Positions 58,214 through 64,000 of a stretch of DNA of 64,000 nucleotides are shown in pieces. Each line of letters starts with the position of its first letter. The first letter of the stretch is position 1. This DNA is from Fuerstiella sp. (GTDB lineage Bacteria; Planctomycetota; Planctomycetia; Planctomycetales; Planctomycetaceae): contig JAPYTO010000002.1 in NCBI GenBank assembly GCA_029941865.1, positions 1-64,000 on the forward strand, in the 5' to 3' direction. The notes under the pieces were generated by a model, which was given only the letters and a program-made list of their open reading frames with translations, had not been told where the DNA came from and ran no database searches. The position numbers and the translations under genes were made by a program.

Positions 58214-58297
58214 CAGCGTCAGTTCTGTATAGAGGTGTGCCACTGGCTCCGCCAGTGCCTTGAGGCTCTCACTAAACACTGGCAAAGCCAGTGGCAC
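58214..58297. repeat. Dispersed palindromic intergenic repeat family 2, full copy
   Basis: Outer arms GTGCCACTGGCT (58237-58248) / AGCCAGTGGCAC (58286-58297); inner CACTGGC-tcc-GCCAGTG and CACTGGC-aaa-GCCAGTG. Confidence 0.75.
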
Positions 58298-58325
58298 AAT
58301 TGCTTATACCGTCACCGGCAATCGA

Positions 58326-58883
58326 CTAGAGGATCTTCTTGAGATCCGCGATGACAGCTGCTGTATTCAGGTCGTTGACATCAGACACTGAGAAGTTGGC
58401 TTTAACACCCAAGCCGCTGGCCAGAATGATTGTCACTTCAGCTTTGGGGCTGATACCGTAGTTGTCAGGGCCATTTTCAAATTCGTTAGGAACGACAAAC
58501 GGCACGTTGGTAGCCTTGCTGGTTTTTGCAAGTTTTTTGGCTGCATCGGACAGTTCGTCCTTGTCTTCACCAAGCACGTTTACGAACGCCGTCAGCTTGG
58601 AGTCTTTGTTCTTCGCGATGGCCTTGTCGATCAGCTGTACCAGTTCGATAACGCGTTTGTCGGTTGAACGGGTGAAGATAACCACTTGTGGCTTGGCACC
58701 ATTGCGACAGCGATAGCAAAGGTTCTTGCCTTCTGCCACGCCATCTGTTTCGGCACCGGCACACTTGGTCACGTAGAACGCTCCAAGTGAGTCTCCGGTC
58801 TGAGGACCGCTCTTGACTGCTTCACCTGCGGTAACAGCCGAGGCGACTGTCAAAATCATTCCAAATGCGAAAAAGTTCTTCAC
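58326..58883 (-). CDS. Small secreted protein with thioredoxin-like CxxC pattern
   Basis: Signal peptide 'MKNFFAFGMILTVASAVTAG'; 'NLCYRCRNGAKPQVVIFTRSTDKRVIELVQLIDKAI...ATNVPFVV'. Confidence 0.8.
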   Translation of the reverse strand: MKNFFAFGMILTVASAVTAGEAVKSGPQTGDSLGAFYVTKCAGAETDGVAEGKNLCYRCRNGAKPQVVIFTRSTDKRVIELVQLIDKAIAKNKDSKLTAFVNVLGEDKDELSDAAKKLAKTSKATNVPFVVPNEFENGPDNYGISPKAEVTIILASGLGVKANFSVSDVNDLNTAAVIADLKKIL

Positions 58884-59218
58884 GAATTGCTCCTTTCAAG
58901 GGGCGGGCGGGAATTCTGTGCGTCAAAGCACAACGGGGATGGTCGTTGAGGGAAAACGTTTCGACTGACCGTCATAGGTCTTGATCAGCGGTCGTCGCTG
59001 ATCGACAATATAAACCACCGACCTCGCTGTCGGTCTCGCAGAATCTTACCGGGTTCCGGAATTGGATAAAAGTGACCAGGATTACATAACACTGCACCTT
59101 GCTCCAATTGCTGAAAAGAATGAATCCGGCGTTCCCACCCCACGAATTGCACACCTCACGCGGCCATTGAGTTTCCCGGCCGCGTTTCTTCCGTCTCGAA
59201 CGTCGAACAGGACATCGC

Positions 59219-61048
59219 ATGCCCAAGGCATTCAGCTCGACTCTGTTGGTCCTTTTGTGCCTGCTCGCAGGCGGGCCGTTGAGTTATTCCGGCGAACCCA
59301 CCGTCATCGACCGCACTGAGCAACCGTCTGCGCACACTGACCGTTCGCCCGTCGACCTCGCCCTGTCAGCGGATGGACGGTGGCTGGTGACAGCCAACGA
59401 AACTTCCAACAGTGTCTCTCTGATTCGGACGAAGGATCGTCAGCTCGTTGACGAGTTGGTGTGCGGTCGTCACCCCGCCGACATCGAATTTTGCCCCGAT
59501 GGTCAGACGGTTCTGGTGAGTGGTTCGTGGTCCGGTGATATCACCGTCCTGAAGATCATTGATGGACGACTGCAGCGGTCCGGCGTGATTGAAGTGGGAT
59601 TTGAGCCTCGCGGCATGGCGGTCACTCCGGACGGACGGCGAGCGTTTGTCGGGCTCGTTGCCACCGGCCAGGTTACCGAAATCGATCTGAAGAATCGCAG
59701 CGTGCTGCGGCGTTTTGACGTTGGCAACTGGCCTCGATACCTGACGCTGTCGCCCGATGGCTCAAGGCTTGCCGTTGGCTGTGGCGGTTCCGGTCGTATT
59801 GATGTGATTGACCCGGTGACCGGTGAAACGCTGTACGACGAACCTTTGGCGAACGGGATCAATCTGGGACACATGATTTCTTCCGCGGACGGCACCTATG
59901 CCTACTTCACGTGGATGGTCTATCGAACAAACCCGATCAACGTCGGGAATTTGCGGAAAGGCTGGTTGCTGGCGAGTCGCATCGGTCGCGTTCGGCTGGA
60001 CGGTTCATCCTACCGCGAGGCGATCTCACTGGACGTCCCTCGCCTGGCCGTCGCGGATCCTCACGGAATCGTCATCAGCCGCGATGAACGTCGTCTGGTG
60101 GCGTCCGCTTCCGGGACTCATGAACTGTTGGTTTACCGTCTGCACGATCTGCCATTTGTCGGCGTAGGCGGTCCAGGTGATTTGATCGATAGACGACTGC
60201 AGAACGATCAGGACAGGTTTCACCGCATCGAAGTTGGTGGGCGCCCCATGGGCCTGCGCATGGCAGACGACAGTCGCACGGTGTATGTCGCCAACTATCT
60301 GAGAAATTCCGTTCAGGTGGTGGATCTTGATTCCCGGAAGGTAAGCGCCGAAATCGATCTCGGTGGTCCGCAGGAGAAAACACTTGCGCGGCGAGGGATG
60401 GAAATATTCCACGACGGAGAGCGGAGTCTGGATCAGTGGTATAGCTGCCATTCGTGTCATCAGTACAGTGGAATCAACTCACGGCCCATGGACACCATGA
60501 ACGATGGCACAGAAATGACCCTGAAGACCGTTCTGCCGCTGTTTGAAGTCAGCAGCACCGGCCCGTGGACGTGGCACGGCTGGCAGGATGATCTTGAGAG
60601 TGCGATGCACAAATCCATGACATCGACAATGCTGGGGCGTAATCCCAGCGATCGCGACGTTCGTGCTCTGCTGGCCTATCTGGATTCGCTGGAACCTCCT
60701 CCTAACCCGTTCCGAAATTCTGACGGATCGTTAAGTGATGCCGCACACCGCGGACAGCAGGTCTTCACAAGTGGCAAAGCCGGCTGTGCCGACTGTCACA
60801 ACGGCCCGCAATTCACGGATGGCAAGATTCACGACGTCGGATCGGGCTCTGATAAAGACTATTACGACGGATACAACACACCCTCACTGCGCGGTGTTTA
60901 TCGCAAGGTCCGGCTGCTGCATACCGGCCGAGCGCGTTCGCTGGAACGGGTCGTGAGCGATCTGCACAGTCCTGAAAAAGTCGCCGGCGAGGGGCAGTTG
61001 ACTGAACAGGAAACTGCGGATCTGATCGAATATCTGAAGTCGTTGTGA
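59219..61048 (+). CDS. YVTN-type beta-propeller fused to di-heme cytochrome c peroxidase-like domain
   Basis: Propeller 'DLALSADGRWLVTANETSNSVSLI...', heme motifs 'SCHSCH' and 'CADCH'. Confidence 0.9.
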   Translation: MPKAFSSTLLVLLCLLAGGPLSYSGEPTVIDRTEQPSAHTDRSPVDLALSADGRWLVTANETSNSVSLIRTKDRQLVDELVCGRHPADIEFCPDGQTVLVSGSWSGDITVLKIIDGRLQRSGVIEVGFEPRGMAVTPDGRRAFVGLVATGQVTEIDLKNRSVLRRFDVGNWPRYLTLSPDGSRLAVGCGGSGRIDVIDPVTGETLYDEPLANGINLGHMISSADGTYAYFTWMVYRTNPINVGNLRKGWLLASRIGRVRLDGSSYREAISLDVPRLAVADPHGIVISRDERRLVASASGTHELLVYRLHDLPFVGVGGPGDLIDRRLQNDQDRFHRIEVGGRPMGLRMADDSRTVYVANYLRNSVQVVDLDSRKVSAEIDLGGPQEKTLARRGMEIFHDGERSLDQWYSCHSCHQYSGINSRPMDTMNDGTEMTLKTVLPLFEVSSTGPWTWHGWQDDLESAMHKSMTSTMLGRNPSDRDVRALLAYLDSLEPPPNPFRNSDGSLSDAAHRGQQVFTSGKAGCADCHNGPQFTDGKIHDVGSGSDKDYYDGYNTPSLRGVYRKVRLLHTGRARSLERVVSDLHSPEKVAGEGQLTEQETADLIEYLKSL

Positions 61049-61114
61049 TTTCCGTGCCAACGAGAGTTCCTTCGAGTTGTACGCGCCAGTGTACCCGACC
61101 GTTGTGTGTAGCCC

Positions 61115-61336
61115 AGGTTGCTTGCAACCTTTAGGTGCCGCAGGCACAGGAGGCTGTGATGGAACGTTTTCACAACAAACAATGTCGCACCCAGGAACCT
61201 CTTGTTGCTGCGCAACCCTTGTTGCAAGCAACAGGGCGACCCGGTGGATGAGTTGTTTCCGGACGTGAACAGGGGATGATTGTTGGTCCGTAGAGCGGAC
61301 ACGACATCGCTGCCATTGCCGGAGCGGCGTCGCTCC
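61115..61336. repeat. Cluster of short palindromes downstream of the cytochrome gene
   Basis: AGGTTGC-tt-GCAACCT, GTTGC-tgc-GCAAC, TGTTGC-aa-GCAACA, GTCCG-tagag-CGGAC, GGAGCG-gcgt-CGCTCC. Confidence 0.65.
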
Positions 61337-61395
61337 GCTCCTTGATTAGGCCTGCTTCTGCTGCGAGCAAACGATGGTACTCGGAGGAACAAGGC

Positions 61396-63729
61396 CTATC
61401 GCGTTGACGTGACCTGTTCGGACAGTGGGGTCGACACGATTGCGTCCTGACCGAGCAGTCGTTGTGCTTCCTTCAGGACATAATCCGGATCCATGAATGG
61501 TTCGTAGCTGATGTCCTGCCAGCGAATACGCCCTTCACCATCGACCAGGAACGTGCCGTGCAGTGGCTGGTTTTCGAAGTCGTCGTAGCAGCGATACTTT
61601 TTGAAGACGTTGAGGTCAGCATCTGAGACAAGTGGAAAAGGAAAACCATCGTCGAGGTCTTCGTAGGCCCGGCCCAGTAGTTTCTGCTCATCTGTACTGA
61701 CGGCGATGACATCGATTCCAGCCTCGCGGAATTTTTCTGTTTCGGGAGCGAAGTTTTGCAGCTGCTTGGCGCAGTGCAGGCAACCGAAACCCAGATAGAA
61801 AATCATAACCACCGGCTTGCCTCGGTAATCGCTCAGCGAACGCGGCTGATTCTCGACATCGGCCAGTGACCAGTCTGGTGCCGCTACGGGGCGCCAGTGA
61901 AGTGGCCCTAGAGAATCCAGCGGCGGTCTGGCGCCGATGTCGGAGGCAACCACGGCATCTGTGCGCCAGTCGTCGCCAAAACCCAGTTCCATGGCGATCG
62001 GTTTCAGGCGAGCAAATGTGGGGACGTCCTGATCAAGGGTTGACGATATCTTCCGCAGCTGTTCGAACGCCGTTTTCGCCTCGTCTTTCTTCTGTGCCGC
62101 CCACAGCGTCTCCACCTGAGCCGCCAGGGGGCGGACCTCACCGCGATTGCTGCCAACGTGACTGGCGATTTTCTTTACGGCGTCGTCCGTCTTGCCGGCC
62201 TGCAGCATGACGGCGACCTGATCTTCGACCGGTACGCCTGTTGCCTTCTTGAACAGTTCCAATGCTTCATCAAACTTACCCTTAGACGCGGCGATGCGTC
62301 CGTCAATTTCCTGCACCGCTCTTTCCAGGTCGCGAACTCGACTGCGGTGTTTGCCTTCTGCCGTACTGCGGGCTTTCTTGACATCCTTCTTTGTCTTTTC
62401 AGCCTCTTTCTGCGCTTTGTCTCCGGCTGCCTTCTGCTTTTTCTTTTCCTGGTCCAGCAGAGTCTGAATGTCCTGCTGAATGGCGGTCGCCTTCTCCGGG
62501 TTGCCTGTGGCGGTCAATGCTGCGGCCAGATACCGGTTGCGTTTCAGATCTTCCGTGCCATTTCCGCATTCTTCAAGGTATGGCGTCTGGCACAAAGCGA
62601 TCAATTGATCGTGTAGTTCATATGCCCGCAGCACATCAAGAAGTCGCTGCCGTCCGTACTTGAAGCTGCCGGACTTTCCGATGTGGTTGTACTTTGGGTG
62701 ACGCGGCAGGCTCATCATGTTTTGTGACAGTGCGATTGCATCGTTGACTCGACCGATGTGGATGAGATTTCGAATACACCACTCGTTGTTGTGTGCGAAA
62801 TTATGAATCTGATCCGGCAGCACCAGATCCTTCATCATGTGCGCATGGTCCACTCGCGCCGATGCTTCCTGCTGATAGACGGCGTCGTGGTAGCGTTTGA
62901 GTCGCGAATAAATGTGCCCCGGCATGTGCCACATGTGAGCGATCTGCGGAGCTGCCAGACCACATCGGGCGGCGGATTCCAGAGCTTTGGCGGCCTTCTT
63001 CGTATCCCACAGGTGAATGCGATAGTGATGGACCGGATGCAACGGTTCGACATCAAGTACGTCCTGAATCAGGGCGTCGACGGCTAGGTAGCTGATCATT
63101 TTCACCCCTTCTCGGCGTGCCGACCAAAAGTACTCGCACAAAAAAGCTTTCGCATCGATATCGTCCGGAAATTCAAACAGCAGTTCTTCCAGGTCGCTGA
63201 TGTACTTTTCCGCTCGCTTCTTTTTCTCGTCGCTGGTCCCGGACTTCGCCTTCACGTAGCGGTCATACGCTTCGATGTAGCGCTGTTCACGGGGCGACGC
63301 TTTGTCCTTGCGGTCCATGGCTTCCTTGATGAAACCCTTGGCTCGCTCTGCGTTTTTGCGGTTTGAATAGGCCATGCCCCAGTAGGCGATGGCACAGTCG
63401 GGGTCCAGCATCGCCGCCTGCCGAAAAGAACGCTCAGATTCAAAATACCAGAATCCGTGCAGCTGGCCGATTCCCTGCAGAACGAACGCCCGAGCCTCCT
63501 CAGACTTCGTGGTGACATCGAAGCGGATGGCTCCGACGCCCTTCATGAGATAAGCGGCCTGACGTGGACCTTCGTTGAAGACTTCACCGTGCAACGAATG
63601 GCCTTCAAGGATCTCCTTCGCTGCCGCATCCTTGACGGGGGGCGTTTTCTCATCGGCGATGGTCGCTGCGAACGGGCTCACCAGGGCGACGGCAGTCAGA
63701 AAGACGCGAGCGGAATAATTTCGGGGCAT
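61396..63729 (-). CDS. TPR protein with C-terminal peroxiredoxin/thioredoxin-like domain, secreted
   Basis: N-terminal signal and TPR-like 'SFRQAAMLDPDCAIAYWGMAYSNRKNAERAKGFIKEAM'; C-terminal 'LSDYRGKPVVMIFYLGFGCLHCAKQLQNFAPETEKFREAGIDVIAVSTDE'. Confidence 0.9.
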   Translation of the reverse strand: MPRNYSARVFLTAVALVSPFAATIADEKTPPVKDAAAKEILEGHSLHGEVFNEGPRQAAYLMKGVGAIRFDVTTKSEEARAFVLQGIGQLHGFWYFESERSFRQAAMLDPDCAIAYWGMAYSNRKNAERAKGFIKEAMDRKDKASPREQRYIEAYDRYVKAKSGTSDEKKKRAEKYISDLEELLFEFPDDIDAKAFLCEYFWSARREGVKMISYLAVDALIQDVLDVEPLHPVHHYRIHLWDTKKAAKALESAARCGLAAPQIAHMWHMPGHIYSRLKRYHDAVYQQEASARVDHAHMMKDLVLPDQIHNFAHNNEWCIRNLIHIGRVNDAIALSQNMMSLPRHPKYNHIGKSGSFKYGRQRLLDVLRAYELHDQLIALCQTPYLEECGNGTEDLKRNRYLAAALTATGNPEKATAIQQDIQTLLDQEKKKQKAAGDKAQKEAEKTKKDVKKARSTAEGKHRSRVRDLERAVQEIDGRIAASKGKFDEALELFKKATGVPVEDQVAVMLQAGKTDDAVKKIASHVGSNRGEVRPLAAQVETLWAAQKKDEAKTAFEQLRKISSTLDQDVPTFARLKPIAMELGFGDDWRTDAVVASDIGARPPLDSLGPLHWRPVAAPDWSLADVENQPRSLSDYRGKPVVMIFYLGFGCLHCAKQLQNFAPETEKFREAGIDVIAVSTDEQKLLGRAYEDLDDGFPFPLVSDADLNVFKKYRCYDDFENQPLHGTFLVDGEGRIRWQDISYEPFMDPDYVLKEAQRLLGQDAIVSTPLSEQVTSTR

Positions 63730-63769
63730 GAGGACAGACGCCGTGAAATTGAGGAGGTGGGAAGAGTGG

Positions 63770-63904
63770 ATGTCGTGGCCGTGGTTTGGTCAGCCGATCG
63801 ATGAAATCAAGTGGACCGACGATATTGCGCTCGAGAACGAACCGGGACGTCGTATTGTGTCGCTGCGCGGCGATACGAGCAAGGACCTGGAGCAAAAACG
63901 GTGA
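63770..63904 (+). CDS. Possible 44-aa small ORF
   Basis: GAGGAGG upstream of ATG; translation 'MSWPWFGQPIDEIKWTDDIALENEPGRRIVSLRGDTSKDLEQKR'; below the length cut-off of the ORF track. Confidence 0.3.
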   Translation: MSWPWFGQPIDEIKWTDDIALENEPGRRIVSLRGDTSKDLEQKR

Positions 63905-64000
63905 ATGCCTTGAGAAACCGCAACTTCTTCGACGGAAGAAGCTCTCTCATTTGGACTTGCGGAATCTCACCGGTTAACCTGCCGCCGGTCTTTTCACAAT

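Overview
Chromosomal window from a planctomycete-like bacterium. The inference rests on two DUF1559 prepilin-like proteins each paired with a small lipoprotein, a secreted formylglycine-type sulfatase, a propeller/cytochrome protein, and a lipid A gene set. About 38 protein genes are supportable. Recognisable ones are rpoN, a MscK/MscS-type channel, thiC, a D-threonine aldolase-like enzyme, miaE, a three-module AmmeMemoRadiSam fusion, a nucleotide-sugar dehydrogenase, lspA, a dksA/traR-type gene, an ompH-lpxC-lpxA-Gfo/Idh cluster, waaA, secA, a sulfite-oxidase-like gene, nrdR, comEC, der and sulfatase/sialidase genes. I saw no rRNA, tRNA, CRISPR array, transposase or prophage. The most interesting signals are: (1) a single 1081-aa ORF joining radical SAM, AMMECR1 and Memo modules, with an unassigned domain between the last two; (2) SecA with a roughly 250-aa insertion made of about five repeats of a 'L-x-x-W-A' module; (3) three dispersed intergenic copies of a roughly 80-bp element whose 5' hairpin shows a compensatory base-pair change; (4) a second dispersed palindromic intergenic repeat; (5) a pair of adjacent small paralogous proteins of unknown function; (6) an approximately 900-bp non-coding region with several inverted repeats, including a purine/pyrimidine-armed one. 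All assignments come from reading the sequence; no database search was run.
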